A stretch of 32,640 nucleotides of DNA from Phyllobacteriaceae bacterium (GTDB lineage: Bacteria; Pseudomonadota; Alphaproteobacteria; Rhizobiales; Ancalomicrobiaceae), in the NCBI GenBank assembly GCA_012517025.1, contig JAAYVT010000575.1, positions 1 to 32,640 of the forward strand, given 5' to 3'. This document shows, piece after piece, positions 1-9,267 of this stretch; positions within the stretch are counted from its first letter, which is position 1; each line of letters begins with the position of its first letter. The notes beneath the pieces are model-generated. The model did no database searches, was not told the DNA's origin, and was given only the letters and a program-made list of their open reading frames with translations. Position numbers and translations under genes: made by a program.

Positions 1-279
1 GGGCGGCGGCGCGGCGGCGGAGACGAGGCAGAGACCGAGATCGCAACAGTCGTGCGATCGGTCGGCCGGATCGCTCGGATCGCTCGGCAACAGGCGCGGC
101 GGCAGGTTGCCGCCCATGAAGACGCAGGCCTCGTCGCCGACGGCGGCGGCCACCGCCTGGTTGCGGGCGAGGCCGACGACGAAGGCTGCGACGAACAACA
201 GCGCTCCGACGGCGCCGAAGCGTCGCAGGGCGATCATCCATCCGGTCTTCGTCGTTCGGGCGCGCATGCCGCGTTCCAT
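1..279 (-). CDS. Small secreted/membrane-anchored protein, DUF2946-like, C-terminus cut by window edge
   Basis: Minus-strand frame from ATG at 279 is open to base 1: MERGMRARTTKTGWMIALRRFGAVGALLFVAAFVVGLARNQAVAAAVGDEACVFMGG...SHDCCDLGLCLVSAAAPP; N-terminal TM/signal, Cys/His motif near the C-terminal part. Confidence 0.45.
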   Translation of the reverse strand, partial: MERGMRARTTKTGWMIALRRFGAVGALLFVAAFVVGLARNQAVAAAVGDEACVFMGGNLPPRLLPSDPSDPADRSHDCCDLGLCLVSAAAPPP

Positions 280-312
280 CGAGGGGGATCCGCAGGCTCG
301 ATCAGAGCGCGT

Positions 313-1179
313 TCAGACGGCGTCGTCCTTGACTTCCGACAAATGCGCCCGCCGCCAGGCGACGTGGAGGAGGGCGACGGCGTTCATCACCGCGACGTAG
401 ACGGTGGCCGCCACCGCCACGTCGGGGCGGCCGAGCAGGGTGACGGCGACGGTCAGCGCCACCGCGACGTTTCTGAGGCCGGTGGTCTGGATCAGTGCGG
501 CGCGGCGGGCCGAGGAGACGCCGAGGAGGCCGGAGAGGCCGATCACCACGGCGAGGGCGGCGAGGTCGAGGGCGAGGGTGGCGGGGCCGACGGTCAATCC
601 GTCGTGGACGAGCGCCGAGCCTTGCGCGGCGACGGCGGCGGCGACCACGACGACGAACACGACGGTGGAGATCCGCCGCGTCCACGGCCGCGAGCGGGCG
701 GCGAAGGCGGGGCGGCGGTCGGCGAGGACGACGCCGATCAGCAGCGGCAGAACCGTCGTGGCGAAGACGGCGCCGAGTGTCGGGGCGAAGGGCAGGACGA
801 CGGCGACGTTCTCGTCGGCGAAGCGATCGAAGGCGAAGCCGACCCAGAACGGCACGGTGAGCGGCGCGGCGAGGCTGGTCACCACCGTCAGTGTGACGGC
901 GAGGGCGACGTCGCCCCGCGCCATCAGGGTGACGAAGTTGGCGGTGACGCCGCCGGGCGCGGCGGCGAGCAACACCAAGCCGACGGCGTGCGGCGTCGGC
1001 AGGGCGAAGCTCTCGGCGAGCAGCGCGGCGAGAAGGGGCAGGCCGACCAGCTGGGCGAGGAGGCCGAGGGCGACGGCGGCGGGGGCGCCGGCGAGGGCGC
1101 GGAAGGCGTCGAGGCGGGTCTCGAGCCCGACCGCGCGCATCAGGACGGCGAGACCGAGCGGAATGAGGACGGCGGCCAC
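313..1179 (-). CDS. Bile acid:sodium symporter (BASS) family transporter
   Basis: 288 aa, multiple hydrophobic helices, AAPGGVTANFVTLMARGDVALAVTLTVVTSLAAPLTVP motif typical of the SBF/BASS fold. Confidence 0.8.
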   Translation of the reverse strand: MAAVLIPLGLAVLMRAVGLETRLDAFRALAGAPAAVALGLLAQLVGLPLLAALLAESFALPTPHAVGLVLLAAAPGGVTANFVTLMARGDVALAVTLTVVTSLAAPLTVPFWVGFAFDRFADENVAVVLPFAPTLGAVFATTVLPLLIGVVLADRRPAFAARSRPWTRRISTVVFVVVVAAAVAAQGSALVHDGLTVGPATLALDLAALAVVIGLSGLLGVSSARRAALIQTTGLRNVAVALTVAVTLLGRPDVAVAATVYVAVMNAVALLHVAWRRAHLSEVKDDAV

Positions 1180-1264
1180 GGTTCACCTCGCCGAGCGCGA
1201 CGGAGACGGCGAGAGCCGCCGGAGGTCGGTCGACGCGCCGGCGGCTCTCGGGACGGGGACGGGA

Positions 1265-1960
1265 TCACTTCTTCGGCAGGTTCGCGGCATAGGCCTTCAG
1301 GTTGGCGTCGGCCGGATCGGCCTCGACCTTCAGCTCCTGCATCAGCTTTTCGTAAGCTTCGCGGCCGCCGTCGGGGAGACGGTGGGCGATGCCCTGGTGA
1401 CAGTCGATGCAGGTCTTGCCGGTGTCGACGGCGAGCTGATGTTGCTTGCCGGCGCGGGTCTCCTGCTTGGTGAAGTCCATGTATTCGAAGGCGTGGCAGT
1501 TGCGGCATTCGCGGCTGTTCGTCGTCTTCATCCGCTCCCACTCGTGGCGGGCGAGCTCGATGCGGCGGTCGACGAACTTTTCGCGGGTCCAGATCGACTG
1601 CGTCACGAAGTGACCCCACAGCTCCTTGGAGGCCTTGATCTTGCGGACGATCTTGTACTGCCATTCCTTCGGCACGTGGCAGTCGGGGCAGGTGGCGCGA
1701 ACGCCGGAATGGTTCTGGTAGTGGGGCGTGTTCTTGTATTCGGCATACACGTTGTCTTGCATCTCGTGACAGGTGATGCAGAACTGCTCGTTGTTGGTCA
1801 TCTCGAGCGCCCAGTGGAAGCCGCCCCAGAAGACGATGCCGGCGAGGAAGCCGAGGACGAGGAGGATGCCGAGGGCGATCGAGCCCGACGGCGACCAGAA
1901 GAAGCGCCACAGGCGTTTGAGGAAGCCGGGACGATCCGCGGTCGAGAGGGTGTCGGTCAT
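1265..1960 (-). CDS. napC: Tetraheme cytochrome c NapC (NapC/NirT family)
   Basis: 231 aa, one N-terminal TM, four CxxCH motifs (CITCH, CPDCH, CRNCH, CIDCH), last gene of nap operon. Confidence 0.95.
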   Translation of the reverse strand: MTDTLSTADRPGFLKRLWRFFWSPSGSIALGILLVLGFLAGIVFWGGFHWALEMTNNEQFCITCHEMQDNVYAEYKNTPHYQNHSGVRATCPDCHVPKEWQYKIVRKIKASKELWGHFVTQSIWTREKFVDRRIELARHEWERMKTTNSRECRNCHAFEYMDFTKQETRAGKQHQLAVDTGKTCIDCHQGIAHRLPDGGREAYEKLMQELKVEADPADANLKAYAANLPKK

Positions 1961-2006
1961 GAGAGGACTCCGAACGTCGGGCGAGGGCCGGGCCCTCGAC
2001 GCGCGG

Positions 2007-2450
2007 TCACTTGGTCTGGGACGGCTTGAAGGTGTTCTCGACCAGTTCCTTGGCGTCGACCTGCGGAACGTGGCACTGGGTGCAGAACCAGCGGGTGCCG
2101 GCGACGGTGTCGGTCTGGTGGCCGTCGCGGTCGAGGTAATGGGTCATCGACAGCGTCGGCGCGCCGTTCTTGGCGGCGACCGACCAGTCGTGGCAGCCCA
2201 GGCACTGATTGGCGTGCAGGTCGATCTGGTAGCGGTCGATCTGATGCGGGATCAGCGGCGGTTGCTGGCGATAGGCGCGGTCGAAGCGGCCGTGCACGTC
2301 CTGGTGCGGCGTGTCGGGAGGAGCGAGTTCGACCGTCGGGGCGGCGCCGCGCAGCGACTTGACGTCGCCGGCCTGCTGACCCGCCACCGATCCGATGCCG
2401 AAGGTGAGGGCGGCCGCGCCGAGCGCCGCGACGAGCATGAGCTTCCTCAT
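2007..2450 (-). CDS. napB: Diheme cytochrome c NapB, nitrate reductase small subunit
   Basis: [24 protein letters not shown]... with two heme motifs CLGCH and CTQCH; ATG at 2450 overlaps the napH stop by 4 nt. Confidence 0.95.
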   Translation of the reverse strand: MRKLMLVAALGAAALTFGIGSVAGQQAGDVKSLRGAAPTVELAPPDTPHQDVHGRFDRAYRQQPPLIPHQIDRYQIDLHANQCLGCHDWSVAAKNGAPTLSMTHYLDRDGHQTDTVAGTRWFCTQCHVPQVDAKELVENTFKPSQTK

Positions 2451-3403
2451 GGAGTTTCTCCCGAACAGTTCGACCGGACGGCGGCGCCGACTGCGGTCTC
2501 GGAGGCATCGAAACGGTGGGTGAAGCGGAAGACGCCGCGATCGCAGACGTCGATGCAGCGGCCGCAGGTGGTGCAGTCGCGCGACAGGATCACCGGCGAG
2601 GCGCCGGTCTTGGCTCCCTCGAGCGCCGGCGAGATGACGTGCGGTTCCGGGCAGACGGCGTAGCAGTCCATGCAGTGGTCGCAGGCGTCGCGGGCATGGG
2701 TCGAGATCTTGACCAGGGCGCGGGACCCGACGAGCCCGTAGAAGGCGCCGACCGGGCAGAGATGCGAGCACCAACCGCGCCGCGCCACGAAGAGGTCGAA
2801 CAGGAACACCGCGACGACGAAGGTCAGCGAGGCGACCGAGCCGAACACCACGACGCGGAAGGCGTGGGTGATCGGGTTGACCAGCTCCCAGGCGATCGAG
2901 CCGGCGACGCCGGAGACGACCAGCACCATGGCGAGTACCCAGAACCGGGTCTCCGGCTTGGGCTGCCAGCCCTTGGCCTGCAGACCGAGTTTCTCGCGCA
3001 GGAAGAAGGCGAGGTCGGTGACCGGGTCGATCGGGCAGACCCAGGCGCAATAGGCGCGACCGGAGACGAGGCCGTAGAACACCAGCACGATCGCCGCGCC
3101 GAGGATCGCCAGCCCCTCCGGCGCATGGCGGGCGGCGAGCATCTGCAGGACCACCAGCGGATCGGTCAGCGGCAACACGCCGAAGGTCATCGACGAGGCG
3201 AGCGTGCCCTTGGCGATCCACAGGCCGAACAGCGGCCCGGTCAGGAACAGCGCCAGCACCGCCGCCTGGCTCAGCCGGCGCAGGAAGAGGTACTTGTTGC
3301 GCACCAGGAAGGAGCGCGTCCGCACCTTGTCCTTGGTGGCGGCGAGGCGGGCCTCGCGGTTCAGACGCGCGGTCGGGCGCGGGGTCGGGGAGAGCGCGGT
3401 CAT
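2447..3403 (-). CDS. napH: Quinol dehydrogenase ferredoxin subunit NapH
   Basis: [46 protein letters not shown]...; TM helices plus [19 protein letters not shown] and two 4Fe-4S motifs ([23 protein letters not shown]). Confidence 0.95.
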   Translation of the reverse strand: MTALSPTPRPTARLNREARLAATKDKVRTRSFLVRNKYLFLRRLSQAAVLALFLTGPLFGLWIAKGTLASSMTFGVLPLTDPLVVLQMLAARHAPEGLAILGAAIVLVFYGLVSGRAYCAWVCPIDPVTDLAFFLREKLGLQAKGWQPKPETRFWVLAMVLVVSGVAGSIAWELVNPITHAFRVVVFGSVASLTFVVAVFLFDLFVARRGWCSHLCPVGAFYGLVGSRALVKISTHARDACDHCMDCYAVCPEPHVISPALEGAKTGASPVILSRDCTTCGRCIDVCDRGVFRFTHRFDASETAVGAAVRSNCSGETP

Positions 3404-4236
3404 GGCTTCCACCCCTTCGGCATCTTGGTCGGGTCGATGATCGGCGGGGCGTCGGGGACGCCGGAGGGCGGCGTGACGTCGTTCGGCGCGCGGTCGGGCA
3501 GATCCATGATGTCTTTGACCAGCGGGCCGTTGTTCTTCTGGTACTCTTCCCAACCGAGCCGGTAGTGATGGCCGAGCTCGCCGCGCGCCACCTTCGGCGG
3601 CAGCACCTTGATCGCGGCCTCTTCGAGCACGCAGGACTTCTCGCATTTGCCGCAGCCGGTGCAGTCGGCGGCGTGGACGGTCGGGCGGAAGATCGCGTGC
3701 TTGTGGGTCCTCGGGTTCGATTCGAGCTCGAGCGTCAGTGCTTTGTCGATCACCGGGCAGTCGCGATAGCAGACGTCGCACCTGAGGCCGAGGAAGTTCA
3801 GGCAGTTCTCCTCGTCGACCAGGACCGCGGTGCCCATCTTCGCCTTGTTGATGTCGACGAGGGAATGGTCGAGGGCGCCGGTCGGGCAGGCTTTGACGCA
3901 AGGAATGTCCTCGCACATCTCGCAGGGCGTCTTGCGGGCGACGAAGTACGGGGTGCCGGAGGCGACGTGATCGCCGAGATCGGCGAGCTTCAACGTGTCG
4001 TACGGACAGGCGCGGACGCACAGGCCGCAGCGCACGCAGGCGGCGAGGAAGGCGCGGTCGTCGGGAAGCGCGCCGGGCGGACGCAGCATCTGGGTCGGCC
4101 GGGCCTCGGCTGAGCGTTCGTACGCACCGAGCAGGACACCGGCGACGCCGGCTCCGACGACGCCGCGCATCGTCGTCTCGACGAGGCGACGGCGTTCGGG
4201 ATTCGACGGTCCATCGGACTTGCGCGAGGCGGACAT
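3400..4236 (-). CDS. napG: Ferredoxin-type protein NapG
   Basis: [25 protein letters not shown]... Tat-like N-terminus and several 4Fe-4S motifs; 4-nt overlap with napH. The frame is open upstream to 4380 but the chosen start gives the usual NapG N-terminus. Confidence 0.92.
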   Translation of the reverse strand: MSASRKSDGPSNPERRRLVETTMRGVVGAGVAGVLLGAYERSAEARPTQMLRPPGALPDDRAFLAACVRCGLCVRACPYDTLKLADLGDHVASGTPYFVARKTPCEMCEDIPCVKACPTGALDHSLVDINKAKMGTAVLVDEENCLNFLGLRCDVCYRDCPVIDKALTLELESNPRTHKHAIFRPTVHAADCTGCGKCEKSCVLEEAAIKVLPPKVARGELGHHYRLGWEEYQKNNGPLVKDIMDLPDRAPNDVTPPSGVPDAPPIIDPTKMPKGWKP

Positions 4237-4408
4237 CGGCGGAACCAGGGTTGTCTCGGAGAGAGGGGAAGGCGGCCGGCGCCACTCCGACGGCTTCGAT
4301 GCGCGGCATCTCGACCACGGGCGGGACTTCGGCGACGACGCCGGCCTTTCCGTTCCGGACCGATCGAGCGTGGCGGGCACGCGTCGACCGGTGCGGAGCG
4401 AAGGGAAA

Positions 4409-6895
4409 TCAGGCGCGCTCGACCTTGCAGGCGCACTTCTTGTAGTCGGTCTCCTTCGACAGCGGGCAGGTGGCGTCCAGCGTCAGCTTGTTGACCAGCT
4501 GGCCCTCGTCGAACCACGGGAAGAACACGACGCCCTTCGGCGGCTTGTTGCGGCCGCGGGTCTCGACCCGGCTCGTCACCTCGCCGCGACGGGTGGAGAT
4601 CTTGATCTCCTGGCCGCGCCGCAGACCGAGCTCGATCGCGTCGTCGGGGTTCATGAACACCACGGCGTTGGGGAAGGCCTTGTAGAGCTCGGGCACGCGA
4701 CGGGTCATCGACCCGGAATGCCAGTGCTCCAGCACCCGGCCGGTGACCAGCCACATCGGCCAGTCCTTGTCCGGGGTCTCGGCGGCCGGCTCGAACGGGG
4801 CGAAGATGATCTTCGCCTTGCCGTCCTTGTAGCCGTAGAACTTCACGCCTTCGCCTTGCTTGACGTAAGGGTCGTAACCTTCCCGGAAGCGCCAGTTGGT
4901 CTCCTTGCCGTCGACCACCGGCCACTTCAGACCGCGCGCCTTGTGGTACTGGTCGAAGGCTGCCAGGTCGTGGCCGTGACCGCGCCCGAAGGTGGCGTAT
5001 TCCTCGAACAGGCCCTTCTGCAGATAGAAGCCGAAGTCCTTGGATTCCTGGTTTTCGAAGCCGGCGTAGGTCTCCGAGACCGGATATTTGTCGACGTTGC
5101 CGTTGCGATAGAGGACGTCGTAGAGGGTCTTGCCGGCGAGCTCGGGCTTCTTGGCGATCAGTTCGGCCGGCCAGACCTCCTCGACCTTGAAGCGCTTGGC
5201 GAATTCGACGAGCTGCCAGAGATCTGAGCGGGCCTCGCCCGGCGCCACCACCTGCTGGCGCCAGAACTGGGTGCGACGCTCGGCGTTGCCGTAGGCGCCT
5301 TCCTTCTCCACCCACATCGCGGTCGGCAGGATCAGGTCGGCAGCGAGCGTGGTCACCGTCGGATAGGGATCGGAAACGGTGATGAAATTCACCGGGTTGC
5401 GGTAACCGGGCCAAGTCTCCTCGTTGAGGTTGGCGGCGGCCTGCATGTTGTTGGTGCACTGGACCCAGTAGGCGTTGATGACGCCGTCCTTGAGTTGCCG
5501 GTTCTGCAACACCGCGTGCGCGCCGGGCTTCTCGGGGATGGTGCCCTCGGGCAGCCGCCAGATCTCCTCGGCGTGTTTGCGATGCTCGGGGTTGTTGACC
5601 ACCATGTCGGCGGGCAGACGGTGCGAGAAGGTGCCGACTTCACGGGCGGTGCCGCAGGCCGACGGCTGACCGGTCAGCGAGAACGGCGAATTGCCCGGCT
5701 CGGAGATCTTTCCCACCAGAAGGTGGACGTTGTAGCAGAGCGAGTTCACCCAAGAGCCGCGGGTGTGCTGGTTGAAGCCCATGGTCCACAGGCTCATGAC
5801 CTTCTTCTTCGGGTCGGCGTAGGCCTTGGCGAGCTTCTCCAGCTTGTCGACCGGCACGCCGGACAGTTCCGAGACGTATTCGGCCGTATAGGGCTTCACC
5901 AGCGCGGCGTATTCCTCGAAGCTGATCGGCGTCATGTCGCCGGCGTCGGGGTTCTTCGCCGCCTTCTGAAGCGGATGATTGGGCCTGAGACCGTAGCCGA
6001 TGTCGGTCGCGGTCTTGGTGAAGTTGACGTTCTTGGCGACGAACTCCTTGTTCACCGCGTCGTGCTGGATGATGTAGTTGGCGATGTAGTTGAGGATCGC
6101 CAGATCGGTCTGCGGCTTGAAGACGAGGCCGTTGTCGGCGAGCTCGAACGAGCGATGCTCGAAAGTGGAGAGGACGTGGACTTCCGAACCCGGCTTGGTG
6201 AGGCGGGTGTTGGTCAGACGCGACCACAGGATCGGGTGCATCTCGGCCATGTTGGAGCCCCACAGCACGAAGACGTCGGCGTGCTCGAGGTCGTCGTAGC
6301 AGCCCATCGGCTCGTCGATGCCGAAGGAGCGCATGAAGCCGACCACGGCGGACGCCATGCAGTGGCGAGCGTTGGGGTCGAGGTTGTTGGAGCGGAAGCC
6401 GGCCTTCATCAGCTTGGAGGCGGCGTAGCCCTCCCACACCGTCCATTGGCCGGAGCCGAACATGCCGACCGAGGTCGGGCCCTTGGCCTTCAAAGCCTCC
6501 TTCCACTTCGCCGCCATGACGTCGAAGGCTTCGTCCCAGGAGACCGGGGTGAAGTCGCCGTCCTTGGCGTAGACGCCGTTCTTCTTCCTGAGCAGCGGGG
6601 TGGTCAGGCGGTCCTGGCCGTACATGATCTTGGAGAGGAAATAGCCCTTGATGCAGTTGAGGCCGCGATTGACCGGGGCTTCCGGGTCGCCCTGAGTGGC
6701 GACCACCCGGCCGTCCTTGGTGCCGACGAGCACCGAGCAACCGGTGCCGCAGAAGCGGCAGGGCGCTTTGTCCCAGCGAATGCCGGCGTCGCCGACGGGG
6801 GCGGCGGAGGCGGGCAGCGAGACACCCGCCACCGCGGCGGTGGCGGCGGCGGCCGAAGCCTTGAGCACGTCGCGGCGGGAAGTTTCCATCGTCAT
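4409..6895 (-). CDS. napA: Periplasmic nitrate reductase catalytic subunit NapA
   Basis: 828 aa, Tat signal [21 protein letters not shown] 4Fe-4S site, molybdopterin oxidoreductase motifs ([34 protein letters not shown]). Confidence 0.98.
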   Translation of the reverse strand: MTMETSRRDVLKASAAAATAAVAGVSLPASAAPVGDAGIRWDKAPCRFCGTGCSVLVGTKDGRVVATQGDPEAPVNRGLNCIKGYFLSKIMYGQDRLTTPLLRKKNGVYAKDGDFTPVSWDEAFDVMAAKWKEALKAKGPTSVGMFGSGQWTVWEGYAASKLMKAGFRSNNLDPNARHCMASAVVGFMRSFGIDEPMGCYDDLEHADVFVLWGSNMAEMHPILWSRLTNTRLTKPGSEVHVLSTFEHRSFELADNGLVFKPQTDLAILNYIANYIIQHDAVNKEFVAKNVNFTKTATDIGYGLRPNHPLQKAAKNPDAGDMTPISFEEYAALVKPYTAEYVSELSGVPVDKLEKLAKAYADPKKKVMSLWTMGFNQHTRGSWVNSLCYNVHLLVGKISEPGNSPFSLTGQPSACGTAREVGTFSHRLPADMVVNNPEHRKHAEEIWRLPEGTIPEKPGAHAVLQNRQLKDGVINAYWVQCTNNMQAAANLNEETWPGYRNPVNFITVSDPYPTVTTLAADLILPTAMWVEKEGAYGNAERRTQFWRQQVVAPGEARSDLWQLVEFAKRFKVEEVWPAELIAKKPELAGKTLYDVLYRNGNVDKYPVSETYAGFENQESKDFGFYLQKGLFEEYATFGRGHGHDLAAFDQYHKARGLKWPVVDGKETNWRFREGYDPYVKQGEGVKFYGYKDGKAKIIFAPFEPAAETPDKDWPMWLVTGRVLEHWHSGSMTRRVPELYKAFPNAVVFMNPDDAIELGLRRGQEIKISTRRGEVTSRVETRGRNKPPKGVVFFPWFDEGQLVNKLTLDATCPLSKETDYKKCACKVERA

Positions 6896-6977
6896 CGGGC
6901 GACCTCCTCGGGGTCGTTTCGGCAGTCGGGGGTGGGCTCCCCGGGTTCGGGCGGCGCCGATGGCGCCTCTGGTCGGA

Positions 6978-7232
6978 TCAGGCGGCGACGGCCGTCTCTT
7001 CGTCGGGTTCGCAGGCGTGGTAGACGAGCGAGGTGGTGATCACGCCGGCGATCTGGTTCATCGCCATCAGGGCATCTGAGGCGTGGAGGCCGTCGACATC
7101 GGTGGCGGTGACCACCAGACGGCCGTCGTCGGTCGCCGCGTGGACGTCGACGCCGGGCAGGGCGGCGAGCGCCGCCGAGACCGCCTCGACCGTTCCTGGG
7201 ACCGCCCAGACCAGGACACCGATCACGTTCAT
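6978..7232 (-). CDS. napD: NapA maturation chaperone NapD
   Basis: [45 protein letters not shown]...; size and position between napF and napA; 4-nt overlap with napF. Confidence 0.92.
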   Translation of the reverse strand: MNVIGVLVWAVPGTVEAVSAALAALPGVDVHAATDDGRLVVTATDVDGLHASDALMAMNQIAGVITTSLVYHACEPDEETAVAA

Positions 7233-7744
7233 GCCGCTTCTCCTCGGCCCTCGGGCCTCTCGTTCACGCGAACCGCGTCGACCGGGCAGGGGGCGACGCA
7301 GGCGCCGCAACCGTTGCAGGCGTCCTCGACCACCACCGGCAGGAACCGACCGTCGGCGCGGGGCTGAAAGCGGAGGGCGGAGCGCGGGCAGGCATCGCCG
7401 CAGGAGCGGCAGTGGACGCCGCCGATCGCCAGGCATTTGCCGGAGATCTCGGCCTTCGCCGTCCAGTCGCGGACCCCGACCCGGACCAGGGCGCCGGCCT
7501 CACAGACGTCGGCGCAGGCGCCGCAGAAGGTGCATTCGCCGTGCTCGAAGCGCAGCACCGGCCGGTGCTCGCCGTCGTGCCGGATCACCGTCTCGGGACA
7601 AGCCGGCGCGCAGGCGGCGCAGCCGTCGCACGCCGCGAGGAAGCGCTCCTCCTCGATCGCGGTCGGCGGGCGCAGGCCGCGTGCCTTCGCCGGCCGCGCG
7701 AGGCGTCCGCGAAAGAGATCACGCCGAGCCAGGACCACCGTCAT
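7229..7744 (-). CDS. napF: Ferredoxin-type protein NapF
   Basis: 171 aa with 4Fe-4S motifs CDGCAACAPACP, CTFCGACADVC, CRSCGDACP, CNGCGACVAPCP; first gene of operon. Confidence 0.93.
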   Translation of the reverse strand: MTVVLARRDLFRGRLARPAKARGLRPPTAIEEERFLAACDGCAACAPACPETVIRHDGEHRPVLRFEHGECTFCGACADVCEAGALVRVGVRDWTAKAEISGKCLAIGGVHCRSCGDACPRSALRFQPRADGRFLPVVVEDACNGCGACVAPCPVDAVRVNERPEGRGEAA

Positions 7745-8000
7745 TCGATTTCCCCCTCCGAAATCGTCGGGAGAATCGGGCGAGGCCGGCGAGGCTTCTT
7801 TGACTTTTGGTAGGTGGAGGCGACGATATCCGCCGAAACGCATGCGAACGCCGGGAAAACCCGTCGTCGACGGTATCGGGGGCGGCGGGAGGTCGTCGCC
7901 GTGCAGGTCGGGGATGCCGGCGCGCGGTGGCACGGGGCGCCGTCTCGTCGCATTGTGCGCCGACCCGTCGTTCCGACGGACCCGGGGTGAGGCGCCGCGC

Positions 8001-9023
8001 GTGAAACCGTCTTCCGAACCGACCGAGATCGACGACGTCGATCGCCGCATCGTCGAGGCGTTGCAGGCCGACCTGCCGCTGGTGCCGCGTCCCTACGCGG
8101 CGGTGGCGGCGCGGCTGGGGCTGAGGGAGGCCGAATTCGTCGACCGAACGCGGCGGCTGGTCGAGACCGGGGCGGTCTCCCGCGTCGTGCCGACGCTCGA
8201 CGTGGAGAAGACCGGCGGGGCGGTGTGTCTGGCGGCGATGGAGGTGCCGGCGGATCGCTCGGCGACGGTGGCGGCGGTGCTCGAGCGGATGCCCGAGGTC
8301 GTCGGCGTCGACCGGCGCGACCATCGGCTCGACCTGTGGTTCGTCATCGCCACCGAGCACCCTTGCGGCATCGGCGCGACGCAGCGGGCGATCGAGACGG
8401 CGACCGGGCTCGAGGTGCTGCTGTTCCCCGAGGTGCGCGACTATTCCGCGCGCCCACGGCCGGAGGGCGAAGACCCGCGCGAGGCAGATTTCGACGCCGT
8501 CGACCGCGCGCTGATCGCGGCGATGCGCGACGGGTTGTCGCTCGAGCGCGACCCTTGGGTGTCGATCGCGGTGACGGCCGGGGTCGCGACGGCGGAAGCG
8601 ACGACGCGTCTGCGGCGGATGGTCGAGCGCGGGTGGATCCGCCGCCTCGGCGCGGTGGCGAACCCGCGTCGCGGAGGTCCCGGTTTCGACGTGCCGACGG
8701 TCTGGGACGTCGACGACGACGCGGTCGACGGGCTCGGCGCGCGGATCGCGGCACTGCCCTTCGTGGTCGGGTGCCGCCGGCGACCGCGGGCGCTGCCGGC
8801 GTGGCCGTACAATCTCTTCGTGCTGGTGCGTGGCGGCGGGCGCGAGGCGGTGGCGGCGGAACGCGCCGAGATCGCCGATCTGCTCGGCGCGGCGGCTTTC
8901 GCCTCCGAGGTCCTCCCCGTTCGGCACGTCCTGAAGGCGACGGCGCCGTGCCGCGTCGAGGCGGATCGCGCCGGCGACCTCGCGCGGGCCGACCGACGCG
9001 TCCCCGAGCCGGCGGCCGAGTGA
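8001..9023 (+). CDS. Two-domain siroheme decarboxylase / AsnC-Lrp-like protein (NirDL / AhbA-AhbB type fusion)
   Basis: GTG start; two tandem HTH-plus-ferredoxin-like units: RVVPTLDVEKTGGAVCLAAMEV...LDLWFVIATE and RRLGAVANPRRGG...GCRRRPRALPAWPYNLFVLVRG, resembling siroheme decarboxylase motifs. Confidence 0.82.
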   Translation: MKPSSEPTEIDDVDRRIVEALQADLPLVPRPYAAVAARLGLREAEFVDRTRRLVETGAVSRVVPTLDVEKTGGAVCLAAMEVPADRSATVAAVLERMPEVVGVDRRDHRLDLWFVIATEHPCGIGATQRAIETATGLEVLLFPEVRDYSARPRPEGEDPREADFDAVDRALIAAMRDGLSLERDPWVSIAVTAGVATAEATTRLRRMVERGWIRRLGAVANPRRGGPGFDVPTVWDVDDDAVDGLGARIAALPFVVGCRRRPRALPAWPYNLFVLVRGGGREAVAAERAEIADLLGAAAFASEVLPVRHVLKATAPCRVEADRAGDLARADRRVPEPAAE

Positions 9024-9182
9024 TCGGACGGTTTGCGACGCGAAGGGAAGAAAGAAACGGCGACCTCCGGGCGTTTCTGGGGACGCACGGGTGTCGCCGA
9101 AGTCGTGAAGAGGCAATTCGATGGTCCGGATCGAGGTCTCGACCGGCATCCATGTCTCTCTTTTCGCATCTTTCGACGAAGA

Positions 9183-9206
9183 ACGTCTTGACCGGGATCA
9201 AGACGT
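9183..9206. other. Perfect 9-bp inverted repeat ACGTCTTGA-CCGGGA-TCAAGACGT; contains TTGAC-N4-ATCAA (FNR/FixK-like box sequence)
   Basis: Read directly in the convergent intergenic gap between the siroheme-decarboxylase-like gene and recF. Confidence 0.6.
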
Positions 9207-9229
9207 CGAGCCTGACCCGACGTCGTTCC

Positions 9230-9256
9230 CGAAGGTTCGAAAGGGCCGAACCTTCG
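9230..9256. terminator. Perfect 10-bp inverted repeat CGAAGGTTCG-N7-CGAACCTTCG, candidate bidirectional terminator
   Basis: Strong dyad next to the recF 3' end in a convergent gene gap; no long T tract. Confidence 0.5.
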
Positions 9257-9267
9257 CCGGTTCGTCA

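Noticed and set aside
52-1473. 473-aa plus-strand ORF rich in Gly/Asp/Glu
   Set aside because: Antisense to the BASS transporter and napC; shadow frame.
2447-4318. 623-aa minus-strand ORF
   Set aside because: Only the C-terminal 318 residues are NapH; the upstream part overlaps napG in another frame.
6950-6967. GGCGCC-GAT-GGCGCC hairpin between napD and napA
   Set aside because: Very short and built from a self-palindromic GC hexamer; likely frequent by chance in this GC content.
7745-8000. FNR or NarP-type site upstream of napF
   Set aside because: No convincing TTGAY-N4-RTCAA or other operator found by eye in the divergent napF region.
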